Below, one piece after another: positions 33,001 to 41,140 of a DNA stretch of 55,173 nt. The stretch lies in assembly GCF_015645445.1 (NCBI RefSeq), contig NZ_JADOGI010000047.1, forward strand, positions 1 through 55,173. The letters are read 5' to 3'. Under the pieces are notes generated by a model, which was not told the origin of the DNA, made no database searches, and worked only from the letters and a program-made list of their open reading frames with translations. The DNA comes from Nonomuraea cypriaca. GTDB lineage: Bacteria > Actinomycetota > Actinomycetes > Streptosporangiales > Streptosporangiaceae. A program made the position numbers and the translations under genes. Positions within the stretch are counted from its first letter, which is position 1, and each line of letters begins with the position of its first letter.

Positions 33001-33878
33001 TGATCGATCTGTGGTTCGTCATCATCGCCTTCCTCTGGACGGGTTACTTCGTGCTGGAGGGCTTCGACTTCGGCGTCGGCATGCTGGCGCCGCTCGTGAG
33101 CAGGAACGCCGCCGAGCGGCGGCAGAGCCTGCAGACCATCGGCCCGGTGTGGGACGGCAACGAGGTGTGGCTGATCACCGCGGTCGGCGCCATGTTCGCC
33201 GCCTTCCCCGCCTGGTACGCGGGCGTGTTCAGCGCGCTCTACCTGCCGGTCACGCTCGTCCTGGTCGGCCTGATCGTGCGCGGCGTCGGCCTGGAGTGGC
33301 GGGGCAAGGTGGCCACCCCGTTCTGGTGCGACCTCGGCATCGTGGCAGGCAGCGCGCTGCCGGCGTTCCTGTGGGGCGCTGTCTTCGCCGACCTGCTGTT
33401 CCAGAGCGCGCCCGCCGCCGTGCTCGGGGGCCTGTTCACGCTGGCCGTGTGCGTGCTGCACGGCGCCGTGTTCCTGGCGCTCAGGACCACGGGCCCGCTA
33501 CGCCGCCGCGCCCGCACCGCCGCCGTGGCCGCCGGGGGCGTGGCCATCCCGGTGGCCGTGCTCGCGCTGTCCAACCTGGGCACGTTCCCCGCGCTGGCCG
33601 CCATGGCGGCACTGGCCGCGGCGGTGGCGCTGATCTGGCGGCGCAGGGAGGGCTGGGCGTTCGCGGCCACGGCCGGGGCGATCGTGCTGGCCACGCTGGC
33701 GGTGTTCGTGGAGTTGCGGGAGCAGCCGCTGCCCGGCCTGACGCTGGCCGAGGCCGCCTCCGGCCCCTACACCCTGACCATGCTGAGCTGGATCGGGCTG
33801 ATCGCGCTGCCGTTCGTGCTGGTCTACCAGGGGTGGACGTACTGGGTGTTCAGAAAGCGCGTCCAACTGACCGGCTGA
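33001..33878 (+). CDS. cydB: cytochrome bd quinol oxidase subunit II
   Basis: A 292-residue CydB with about eight transmembrane helices. The N-terminus LWFVIIAFLWTGYFVLEGFDFGVGML and the following GPVWDGNEVWLITAVGAMFAAFP are highly characteristic. It is somewhat shorter than many CydB proteins (about 330-380 residues). It is in an operon with cydA; cydCD, needed for assembly in many bacteria, is not in this window. Confidence 0.95.
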
Positions 33879-33925
33879 CCGCCGAGATGGAGACGGGTTC
33901 AGGTCGCGAGCCGACCCCCGCGGGT

Positions 33926-34657
33926 TCAGGTGGCGGGCTGGCCGCCGAGGTAGAGGCGGCCGAGTCGCGGGTCGGCGGCCAGTTCACGGGCGGGGCCGGA
34001 GATGTGCACGCGGCCGAGGTCGAGCACGCAGCCGACGTCGGCCATCTCCAGCGCCCGGCGCGCGTTCTGCTCCACCAGCAGCACCGCGACGCCGGTCCGG
34101 CGCATGAGGTCGATCTGGTCGAACACGATCCGCGTGTTGCGCGGATCCAGCCCCATCGACGGCTCGTCGAGCAGCACCACGGCCGGCTCCAGCATGAGCG
34201 CGCGGGCGAACTCGACCTGCTTCTGCTGCCCGCCCGACAGCAGCCCGGCCATGCTTCCCCACCGCTCGGCCACGACCGGGAAGAGCTCCTTGACCGCCTC
34301 GATCCGCGCGGCCAGCGTGGCCTGGTCGCGCACGGTGAACCCGCCGAGCCGCACGTTCTCCGCCACCGTCATCTCGCGGAACACGCTGTGCCCCTGCAGC
34401 ACGTGGGCCAGGCCCAGGCCGAGCAGCCGCTGCGGCGACAGGCCCGTCACGTCCCGCCCGGCCAGCACCACGCGGCCCGACCTGGGCGCGAGCAGGCCGC
34501 TCGCGACCTTGAGCACGGTGGACTTGCCTGCGCCGTTCGGGCCGACGAGGCAGACGACCTCGCCGGCGCGGACGGTGACGGTCAGGCCGCGCAGCACGGC
34601 CGCCGCCCTGCCGTACCCGGCGACGACGTCCTCGAGTGACAGGAGAGCCTCAGACAC
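33926..34657 (-). CDS. livF: branched-chain amino acid-type ABC transporter ATPase (LivF)
   Basis: A 243-residue ABC ATPase. Walker A is GPNGAGKST near residue 39, the signature LLSGGQQKQVEF near residue 138, and Walker B VVLLDEPSMGLD near residue 158. The VLQGHSVFREMTVAENVRLGG stretch is LivF-like. It is the last gene of the livK-H-M-G-F operon and overlaps livG by 8 nt. It powers uptake at the inner face of the membrane. Confidence 0.93.
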   Translation of the reverse strand: MSEALLSLEDVVAGYGRAAAVLRGLTVTVRAGEVVCLVGPNGAGKSTVLKVASGLLAPRSGRVVLAGRDVTGLSPQRLLGLGLAHVLQGHSVFREMTVAENVRLGGFTVRDQATLAARIEAVKELFPVVAERWGSMAGLLSGGQQKQVEFARALMLEPAVVLLDEPSMGLDPRNTRIVFDQIDLMRRTGVAVLLVEQNARRALEMADVGCVLDLGRVHISGPARELAADPRLGRLYLGGQPAT

Positions 34658-35381
34658 CGAGGTACGCCTCCAGCACCCGCGGGTCCTCCCGCACCGACGC
34701 GGGTGGGCCCTCGGCGATGGGCGCGCCCCGGTCGAAGACGATCACGTGGTCGCACATGCCCATCACCATGTCCATGTTGTGCTCGACGACGAGGAACGTA
34801 CGCCCCTCGGCGTTGAGATCGCGTACGAGCGTGACGATCCGGTCGATCAGCGCCGGGTTGACGCCGCCCGCGGGCTCGTCGAGCAGCACCAGCTCGGGCT
34901 CGGCCATGAGGACGGCGGCCAGCTCCAGCAGCTTCTGCTGCCCGTAGGACAGGTCGCGGGCCTCGGCGTCCTCCAGGTGCTCGATGCCCATGCGGCGCAG
35001 CCAGTGCCTGGCCCGCTCGACCTCGCCCTTGTCGCGCAGCCCGGCCAGCAGCTCACGCAGCCGGGTACGCCGGACGGCGACCAGCATGTTCTCCAGGACG
35101 GTCAGGCGCGGGAAGACCCGGCAGAGCTGGAAGGTGCGCCCGATGCCCGCGTGCGCGACCCGGTGCGGCGAGTGCCGGGTGATGTCGCGGTCGCGGTAGA
35201 GCACCCGGCCCGAGTCCGGTCTGATCATGCCGGTGATCAGGTTGAAGAACGTGGTCTTGCCCGAGCCGTTCGGTCCGATCAGGCCGTTGATCTCCCCTTC
35301 GCGCAGTTCGACGGTCGCCCCGTCCACCGCGAGCACGCCGCCGAACGACTTGGTCAGCCCTTCCGTGCGCAGTGAGGTCAT
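34650..35381 (-). CDS. livG: branched-chain amino acid-type ABC transporter ATPase (LivG)
   Basis: A 243-residue ABC ATPase. Walker A is GPNGSGKTTFFNLI near residue 39, the signature LSYGQQKLLELA near residue 150, and Walker B LVLLDEPAGGVNPAL near residue 170. AGIGRTFQLCRVFPRLTVLENML is typical of LivG. ATG 35381 overlaps the livM stop by 4 nt (ATGA), fixing the start. Confidence 0.94.
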   Translation of the reverse strand: MTSLRTEGLTKSFGGVLAVDGATVELREGEINGLIGPNGSGKTTFFNLITGMIRPDSGRVLYRDRDITRHSPHRVAHAGIGRTFQLCRVFPRLTVLENMLVAVRRTRLRELLAGLRDKGEVERARHWLRRMGIEHLEDAEARDLSYGQQKLLELAAVLMAEPELVLLDEPAGGVNPALIDRIVTLVRDLNAEGRTFLVVEHNMDMVMGMCDHVIVFDRGAPIAEGPPASVREDPRVLEAYLGV

Positions 35382-36367
35382 GGCGCCACCTCCTGAAGCC
35401 GCTGTTCGGCGCTCTCGTCCGGGATGGACGGCCCGGCGCGCCGCCTGGTGAGCCTGGCCAGGATGCCGTCCGGCATGAACAGCACGACCAGCACGAGCAC
35501 CAGGCCGGTCGCGGTCAGGTGGATCTGCGTCTCGCCCAGCGCGATCAGGAAGTACTCGCCCGCAGGGGCCACGATGAGCGCGCCGAGCAGCGGGCCGAAC
35601 AGCATCCTGACGCCGCCGAGCAGGCTCATGAGCACCATGTACGAGCTGATCAGGATGGAGAAGACGAAGATCGGGTCGAGACTGCCGAACCAGAGCGCGT
35701 AGAGCCCGCCCGCGAGCGCCACGAACAGGGCGGACAGCGCGAAGGCGGTCACCTTGTACGCCCCCGTCGGCACGCCGAGCGACTCGGCCTTGTCCTCGTC
35801 CTCCCTGATCGCCCGCAGACCGGCGCCGAAGCGGGAGCGGGAGACGTACCACCAGGACAGCAGCGCGAGCCCGAGCAGCGCCAGGAACAGGTAGAAGAAC
35901 ACCATGTGCGTCTGGCCACGGTGCAGGTCGGGGAAGGGCGAGGGCACCTGGAGGCCGGTCGAGCCGCCGGTCAGCGATCGCCAGCCCTGGACGACGAGGT
36001 TCATCATGGACACGAGCGCGATCGACACGATCACGAACGACGCGCCGCGCACGCGTACCGCCGCGATGCCGACGACCACCGCGAACACCGTGACCAGCAC
36101 CGCCGAGACCAGCAGGGCCACGACCCACGGGACGTCCAGCCGGGTGACGAGCAGGCCCGTCCCGTAGGCGCCGAGGCCGAAGAACGCCGAGTGGCCGAGC
36201 GAGACGTAGCCGGTGAAACCGCCCAGGAGGTTCCAGGAGGTGGCCATGGCGGCGTACATGACGGTGAGCGCGCCCGCGTACACGAGGTAGTAGTTGGGCA
36301 CCAGCCACGGGTAGGCGATCGCCAGGGCGGCGACCAGCAGCGGGAGCCCTCTAGAAGCGATGCGCAA
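35378..36367 (-). CDS. livM: branched-chain amino acid-type ABC transporter permease (LivM)
   Basis: A 329-residue permease with about ten hydrophobic segments. ATSWNLLGGFTGYVSLGHSAFFGLGAYG is the family hallmark near residues 42-69, and the cytoplasmic loop RFGAGLRAIREDEDKAESLGV near residue 183 contacts the ATPases. The C-terminus is a charged tail (LTRRRAGPSIPDESAEQR). It overlaps livH by 17 nt. Confidence 0.93.
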   Translation of the reverse strand: MRIASRGLPLLVAALAIAYPWLVPNYYLVYAGALTVMYAAMATSWNLLGGFTGYVSLGHSAFFGLGAYGTGLLVTRLDVPWVVALLVSAVLVTVFAVVVGIAAVRVRGASFVIVSIALVSMMNLVVQGWRSLTGGSTGLQVPSPFPDLHRGQTHMVFFYLFLALLGLALLSWWYVSRSRFGAGLRAIREDEDKAESLGVPTGAYKVTAFALSALFVALAGGLYALWFGSLDPIFVFSILISSYMVLMSLLGGVRMLFGPLLGALIVAPAGEYFLIALGETQIHLTATGLVLVLVVLFMPDGILARLTRRRAGPSIPDESAEQRLQEVAP

Positions 36368-37232
36368 GCCGGCCTCCGAAGAACCCCTGGGGGCGCGCGA
36401 GCAGGGTCAGGAAGAGGAAGACGTAGAACATCATCGTCGCCCAGGTGGCGTCGACGGTCACGAGCACGAGGCCCTCGACCACGCCGAGCATGATCGCCGC
36501 CAGGGCCGCCCCGATCACGCTGCCCAGGCCGCCGACCACGATGATGGCCATCAACTTGCCGATCCACACCCAGTGCGAGGCGGGGAAGAACGGCGTGATC
36601 AGCGCCAGCACCGTGCCTCCGACGGCGGCCGTGGCCAGGCCCACGCCGAAGCCGTAGCCGGCGACGCGCTCGGTCTGGATGCCGACCAGCCTGGCCGCCT
36701 CCCGGTGCTGGATCGTGGCCCGCAGCGACTGGCCGAACCTGCTCTTGACGAGCACCGCGAACAACACGGCGAGGGTGAGCGCGGCGACCCCGAAGGCGAT
36801 GATCTTGTCGTAAGGGAGGTGCACGCCGCCGATCGTCAGCGACCGGGTGGCGTACTCCATGCTGACCGACTTGTAGGACCCGGTGTAGAACGTCCCGAGC
36901 AGCCCCTCGATCGTCAGCGCGATCCCGAACGTCAGCAGCACCGACATCATCGCCAGGTTCTCCGGCGCCAGCCGCGCCACGAGCAGCCGCTGCACCCCCA
37001 CGCCCAGCGCGAAGAACAGCGGCACGGTCAGCGGCAGCGCCAGGAACGGATCCACCCCCAGCGTCGTGTGCACGGTGTACGTCAGGTACGCGGCCAGGAA
37101 CAGGAACGCCGGATGCGCCACCATGACCACCCGCATCACGCCGAAGTACAGCGACAGGCCGGAGGCGAGCAGCGCGTACAGCCCGCCGGTCAGCACGCCC
37201 AGGGCCAGCCCCTGCAGGAGCAGGTTCACCAT
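36351..37232 (-). CDS. livH: branched-chain amino acid-type ABC transporter permease (LivH)
   Basis: A 293-residue permease with about eight hydrophobic segments. LLQGLALGVLTGGLYALLASGLSL at the N-terminus, the coupling loop KSRFGQSLRATIQHREAARLVGI near residue 176, and IVVGGLGSVIGAALAAIMLG near the C-terminus are typical of LivH. ATG 37232 lies inside the livK end, a 7-nt overlap, so the genes are coupled. Confidence 0.93.
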   Translation of the reverse strand: MVNLLLQGLALGVLTGGLYALLASGLSLYFGVMRVVMVAHPAFLFLAAYLTYTVHTTLGVDPFLALPLTVPLFFALGVGVQRLLVARLAPENLAMMSVLLTFGIALTIEGLLGTFYTGSYKSVSMEYATRSLTIGGVHLPYDKIIAFGVAALTLAVLFAVLVKSRFGQSLRATIQHREAARLVGIQTERVAGYGFGVGLATAAVGGTVLALITPFFPASHWVWIGKLMAIIVVGGLGSVIGAALAAIMLGVVEGLVLVTVDATWATMMFYVFLFLTLLARPQGFFGGRLAHRF

Positions 37233-38455
37233 TCCCGCTTCGGGTAGACGAGGTCGGCGGTCTTGGCCTGCTCGGGGAGCACGATCTCGATCTTGCCGTC
37301 GACGTACTGCTGGATCATGTGCGCCTGCTCCGGCCGGCCCTGGTCGTCGAACGACAGCGGCCCCACGACCGTGTCGAACGAGCCGGTCCGCAGGTGCTCG
37401 GTCAGCTTGTCCTGGCACTCCTTGGCGGGGTCGACGCACTTGGCGGCGGTCACGGCGGCCTCGACGACCTGGCCGACGGTGTAGCCGTTGGCCGCGTCCT
37501 CGTTGGGCTCGCCGCCGAACATCTCCTTGTACCGCTTGACCATGTCCGCGTTGCCGGTGAACGTCGAGGTCGCCGACCAGCCGACCGGAGAGATGATGTG
37601 CTCGGCCGCGCCCTTGACCGCGGCGGGGAACTCCTCCAGCGTCGGCCCCGTCGAGAACGCCGCCAGCTTCGGCTGCACCTTCAACTCCTGCAGCGCCCGC
37701 ACCAGGCCGACCGAGTCCTCGAACTGCGTGCCGCCCACGACCAGGTCCGGCTTCGCCGCGGCGATCTTGGCGGCGATGGGCGAGAAGTCGGTGGTCTCCG
37801 GCGGATACACCTCGTCGACTACCGTCCTGATCCCGGCCGCGACCAGCTTGTCCCTGAGCCCGTACGCGGTGCCCTGCGCGAACGGGTCGTCCAGGCTCGC
37901 GTACGCGGCCGTCTTGGGCCGCTGGTCGGGCGGCAGGCCGGTGATGTGGTCGGCCAGGTAGTTGTAGTGGTCGTCGGCGATCGCGGGAGCCGCGTAGAAC
38001 AACCGCTTGAGGCCCTGCTCGAAGACCTCCTTGGCGGCCCCGGCCGGCTGCACGAACAGCATGTCGTACGACTCCGCGACCTTCGCCGCCGGAATCACCA
38101 GCCGCGAGGAGAACGGCCCGAACACCAGGTTGACCTTGTCCTGCGTGATCAGCGACTCGTAGTCGGAGCTGACCCGGTTGGGGTCGGAGGCGTCGTCACG
38201 GAAGATCAGCTCGACCTTCCTGCCCAGCAGGCCGCCCTTGGCGTTCACCCGGTCGGCCCAGACCTGGTAGCCCTCCTGGATGCCCTTGCCTGGCTCGGAG
38301 AAGTCGCCCGTGAGCGGGAGCGAGATTCCGATCTTCACCGGCCCCTGCTGCTGCCCGGGCGACTGGGCGGCACCGGGCTCGTCGGTCTTAGCACAGGCGG
38401 TCAGCACTAAACCGCATATCGAGATGCTCGCCAGGCCCTTGAGAAGTCGTGCCAT
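37226..38455 (-). CDS. livK: ABC transporter substrate-binding lipoprotein (LivK-type)
   Basis: A 409-residue type I periplasmic-binding lipoprotein. The signal peptide ends in LVLTAC (lipobox, Cys near residue 21), followed by a Gln/Pro linker. The fold starts with VKIGISLPLTGDFSEPGKGIQEG near residue 41. Ligand cannot be told: LivK-type proteins also bind amides, urea, aromatic acids and ureides. GGGAGA precedes ATG 38455. It is the first gene of livK-H-M-G-F and is divergent from a LacI regulator, with overlapping operators between. Confidence 0.92.
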   Translation of the reverse strand: MARLLKGLASISICGLVLTACAKTDEPGAAQSPGQQQGPVKIGISLPLTGDFSEPGKGIQEGYQVWADRVNAKGGLLGRKVELIFRDDASDPNRVSSDYESLITQDKVNLVFGPFSSRLVIPAAKVAESYDMLFVQPAGAAKEVFEQGLKRLFYAAPAIADDHYNYLADHITGLPPDQRPKTAAYASLDDPFAQGTAYGLRDKLVAAGIRTVVDEVYPPETTDFSPIAAKIAAAKPDLVVGGTQFEDSVGLVRALQELKVQPKLAAFSTGPTLEEFPAAVKGAAEHIISPVGWSATSTFTGNADMVKRYKEMFGGEPNEDAANGYTVGQVVEAAVTAAKCVDPAKECQDKLTEHLRTGSFDTVVGPLSFDDQGRPEQAHMIQQYVDGKIEIVLPEQAKTADLVYPKREW

Positions 38456-38481
38456 CGGGTCTCCCGTCACGAGAGGCGGCG

Positions 38482-38507
38482 CGAAAGCGCTTTCGGAAGC
38501 GCTTTCG
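38482..38507. promoter_or_regulatory. overlapping LacI-type operators between liv operon and lacI gene
   Basis: CGAAAGCGCTTTCG (38482-38495) is a perfect 14-bp palindrome. A second copy, GGAAGCGCTTTC at 38495-38506, follows directly. Central-CG palindromes of this kind are the usual LacI/GalR-family sites. They lie 27 nt upstream of livK and 61 nt upstream of lacI, so both genes are probably controlled. Confidence 0.75.
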
Positions 38508-38567
38508 GTTACGATTACATGGGTTCACGCCTTTCACAAGGCCCCGGACATGGGGGTTAGGCAGAGC

Positions 38568-39599
38568 ATGGCAGACCGACCTTCCCCGCCCCGCCTCGTC
38601 GACGTGGCCAAGGCCGCCGGAGTGTCGCTGGCCACGGCCTCGCGCGCCATGACGGGCAGCACTGGAGTCAGCCCCCAGCTCGCCGCCCACGTCCAGGCGG
38701 TCGCCTCGGAGGTCGGCTACGTGGCCAACAGTCACGCGCGGGCGCTGGCTGGTGGGCAGGCTTCCATGGTGGGGCTGATTGTGCATGATGTTGGGGATCC
38801 CTACTTCGGGGAGATCGCCAGGGGGGTTTTGCGGGCGACTGAGAGTCGTGGATACCTTGCGCTGATCAGTCAGACCGAGCGTGAGCCGCTTGCCGAGTTG
38901 GCGCGGATTCGGGCTTTGCGGGCTCATCGGGTTGGCTGCATCGTGTTGGCGGGGTCTGGTTATGTTGAGGCCGGTACTGAAGCCGATATCGCGGCTGAGG
39001 TGCGGTCGTTCACCGCGGCCGGGGGGCGGGTGGCTGTGATCGGGCGGCATCACCTGCCGGTTGATGCCGTGTTGCCCGACAACGCCGCCGGAGGGTCTAC
39101 GCTCATGCGTCATCTTCTCGAACTCGGGCACCGACGGGTGGGTGTGGTCGGTGGGCCCGCCAACCTGACCACGGTCGAGGACCGGCTGGCTGGGCTGCGT
39201 GTGGCGGTCGGAGCGGCGGGGCTCGACTGGCGGGCGGTTCCCGTCGAGCACGGGGACTTCACCAGGGAGGGCGGTGCGGCGGCCACCGCAAGGCTGATGA
39301 GCGCGCGGCCGGACGTGACGGCCGTCGTCGCGCTGAATGACCCGATGGCGGTGGGCGCGTTGTCCTGGCTGCTGAACAGCGGGCGCCGGGTGCCCGAGGA
39401 GATCTCGGTGGCCGGGTTCGACGACGTGCCGGTGGCGCAGGACGTCTACCCCGGGCTCACCACGGTCAGGCTGCCCATGGTCGGCATGGGCAGGCAGGCT
39501 CTGGAGCTGGTGCTCAAACCGCGGGCCGCCCGGCCGCGCCGGCGCCGTACCGGGCACGAGCTGGTGGTCAGGGCCTCCACGGCCCCGCCGCCGGGCTGA
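38568..39599 (+). CDS. LacI-family transcriptional regulator
   Basis: A 343-residue regulator. The N-terminal helix-turn-helix RLVDVAKAAGVSLATASRAM is at residues 8-27, the hinge helix has SHARALAGGQASMVGLIV, and the type I periplasmic-binding-like core ends with VPEEISVAGFDDVPVAQDVYPGLTTVRLP. It most likely represses its own gene and the divergent liv operon through the palindromes at 38482-38507. ATG 38568 is chosen for the usual HTH offset; ATG 38550 is the alternative. Codons in about 38740-39065 use third-position T far more than neighbouring genes. Confidence 0.93.
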   Translation: MADRPSPPRLVDVAKAAGVSLATASRAMTGSTGVSPQLAAHVQAVASEVGYVANSHARALAGGQASMVGLIVHDVGDPYFGEIARGVLRATESRGYLALISQTEREPLAELARIRALRAHRVGCIVLAGSGYVEAGTEADIAAEVRSFTAAGGRVAVIGRHHLPVDAVLPDNAAGGSTLMRHLLELGHRRVGVVGGPANLTTVEDRLAGLRVAVGAAGLDWRAVPVEHGDFTREGGAAATARLMSARPDVTAVVALNDPMAVGALSWLLNSGRRVPEEISVAGFDDVPVAQDVYPGLTTVRLPMVGMGRQALELVLKPRAARPRRRRTGHELVVRASTAPPPG

Positions 39600-39605
39600 T
39601 CCGCG

Positions 39606-40025
39606 TCAGCCGACGGTCCTCATCTGCTTGGTCCTGTGGTCGGTCAGGTGCAGGTCGCCGCCGAGCCGCTCCCTCAGCAGGTCCAGCACCTTCCGGCTGG
39701 ACAGGACCGTCCAGAGGTTGCCGACCAGGTGCGGGTTGTACTCGGGGGCGGCGTCCATCCAGGCGTCCTTGCCCGCCTGACTCCTGAACGTGGTCACGAA
39801 GAACTCGCCGTCCGGGGTCTTGCAGTAGCCGGTACGGATGTCGGCGGCGTCCACCTGCATGCGGGGTTCACAGCCGACCCTGGCGGACAGCTGCTCGACC
39901 GTCAGCGGTGCCGCGCCCTTCGCGTTCTGGCCCGCCGCGACGTGGTCGCCTCCGCTTCCCGCGGAGCAGGCGGTGGCCAGCCCGGCCAGCAGCGCGAAAG
40001 CGGCCAGACGTGGAAGTGTCGTCAT
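39606..40025 (-). CDS. small lipoprotein, paralogue 1 of a tandem pair
   Basis: A 139-residue predicted lipoprotein. The signal peptide ends GLATAC with the lipobox Cys near residue 20, then a linker, then a compact domain. Two conserved Cys (VGCEPRM and TGYCKT) may form a disulfide. The end carries GDLHLTDHRTKQMR. It is about two-thirds identical by eye to the next gene and shares its upstream sequence, so it arose by tandem duplication. Function unknown; it should be anchored to the outer membrane face. Confidence 0.8.
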   Translation of the reverse strand: MTTLPRLAAFALLAGLATACSAGSGGDHVAAGQNAKGAAPLTVEQLSARVGCEPRMQVDAADIRTGYCKTPDGEFFVTTFRSQAGKDAWMDAAPEYNPHLVGNLWTVLSSRKVLDLLRERLGGDLHLTDHRTKQMRTVG

Positions 40026-40070
40026 GTGCGGAGGTACGCAGGCCCCGCCACCCCGGTTCAGCGCCAGACC

Positions 40071-40493
40071 CTATGAGCTTGGCGCCGGCGTCATCGACAC
40101 CCGGTGGTCGGTCAGGTGCAGGTCGCCGTTGAGCCGCTCCTGGATCGACTCGAGCACCTTGCGCGAGCCCAGTACGGTCCAGCGCGGCCCGACCAGGTGC
40201 GGGTTGTACTCCGGAGCCTGGTCCATCCACTCGTCCTTGAGCGGCTCGCTGGCGAAGGTGTTGACGAAGAACTCGCCGTCCACGGTCTTGCAGTAGCCGG
40301 TGCGGAGCTCGGTGCCCTCGACCTGCATGCGGGGTTCACAGCCGACCTTGGCGGAGAGCTGCTCAACGGTCAGCGGTGCTGCGCTCTTCTGGTTCTCGGC
40401 TGCCTCGACATAGTCGCCCCATCCCGATGAGGAGCAGCCGGCGACCAGCCCGGCCAGCAGCGCGAAAGCGGCCAGACGTGGAAATGTCGTCAT
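40071..40493 (-). CDS. small lipoprotein, paralogue 2 of a tandem pair
   Basis: A 140-residue predicted lipoprotein with the same plan: signal peptide ending GLVAGC, then LTVEQLSAKVGCEPRM, GYCKTVDGEFFV, APEYNPHLVG, and GDLHLTDHRV. The central VEQLS-to-HLTDH block is nearly the same as in paralogue 1, while the linker and the C-terminus differ. Upstream bases (GTGCGGAGGTACGCAGG on the plus strand) are also repeated, so the duplicated unit includes the leader. Confidence 0.8.
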   Translation of the reverse strand: MTTFPRLAAFALLAGLVAGCSSSGWGDYVEAAENQKSAAPLTVEQLSAKVGCEPRMQVEGTELRTGYCKTVDGEFFVNTFASEPLKDEWMDQAPEYNPHLVGPRWTVLGSRKVLESIQERLNGDLHLTDHRVSMTPAPSS

Positions 40494-40525
40494 GTGCGGA
40501 GGTACGCAGGTCCCGCCGCCCAGGT

Positions 40526-41136
40526 TCAGCGCAGGATTACGCAGCCGCGTTCGCGGAGGCCGCGTAGCACCTTGGGGTCGTTGTCGAGTTTGTTCCAGCG
40601 TAGGTCGAGCTTTTCCAGTGGCGGGAGGGTGGCGGGAAGGTCGCGGAGCCGGTTGTTGCGCAGGTCGAGGTGTCTGAGGCCCGGAGGCAGCGTGTCCGGT
40701 ACCTCGCGGAGGTGGTTGTCGCGCAGGTCCAGCACGCGCAGCTCGTCCAGGTCGGCGATCGACGCGGGCAGGCGCGTCAGCCGGTTGCCCTGGAGGTGCA
40801 GTTCGCGCAGCCGCCGCAGCCCGCCGATCGACTCGGGCAGTGCCTCCAGCCGGTTGTTGTACAGCCGCAGCTCCACCAGCGAGCCCATCCGCCCGATGGT
40901 CTCGGGCAGGCGGGTGAGCCGGTTGTCGGTCAGGCCGAGGTAGGCGAACCGGTCCAGCCGCGCAGGCGGTTGCCGTCGAGCCTGAGCTCCTCCAGCGAGG
41001 CGAGCCGGGTCACCCACGCGGGCACCTCGGCGAGGTCGTTCCAGGCCAGATCGATCAGCCGGACGTCGTCCGGGACCGGGGGGAAGGAGGTCAGGCCCGC
41101 TGCGGGGGCACGTGATTCCGGCATGACGCCGATCAT
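40526..41136 (-). pseudogene. leucine-rich-repeat protein gene, broken by a frameshift
   Basis: Two overlapping frames make one LRR protein. The N-terminal frame (41136 down) ends LEELRLDGNRLR and then meets a stop near 40930. The C-terminal frame resumes at LDRFAYLGLTDNRL near 40965 and runs through five more repeats to 40526. Normal spacing between xxLxLxxN motifs here is about 23 residues, but across the junction it is only about 16. The change therefore looks like a deletion of about 22 bp (7 codons plus 1 nt), not a single-base error. The intact ancestor would be about 210 residues with eight or so repeats and no signal peptide. Confidence 0.75.
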
Positions 41137-41140
41137 CGCA

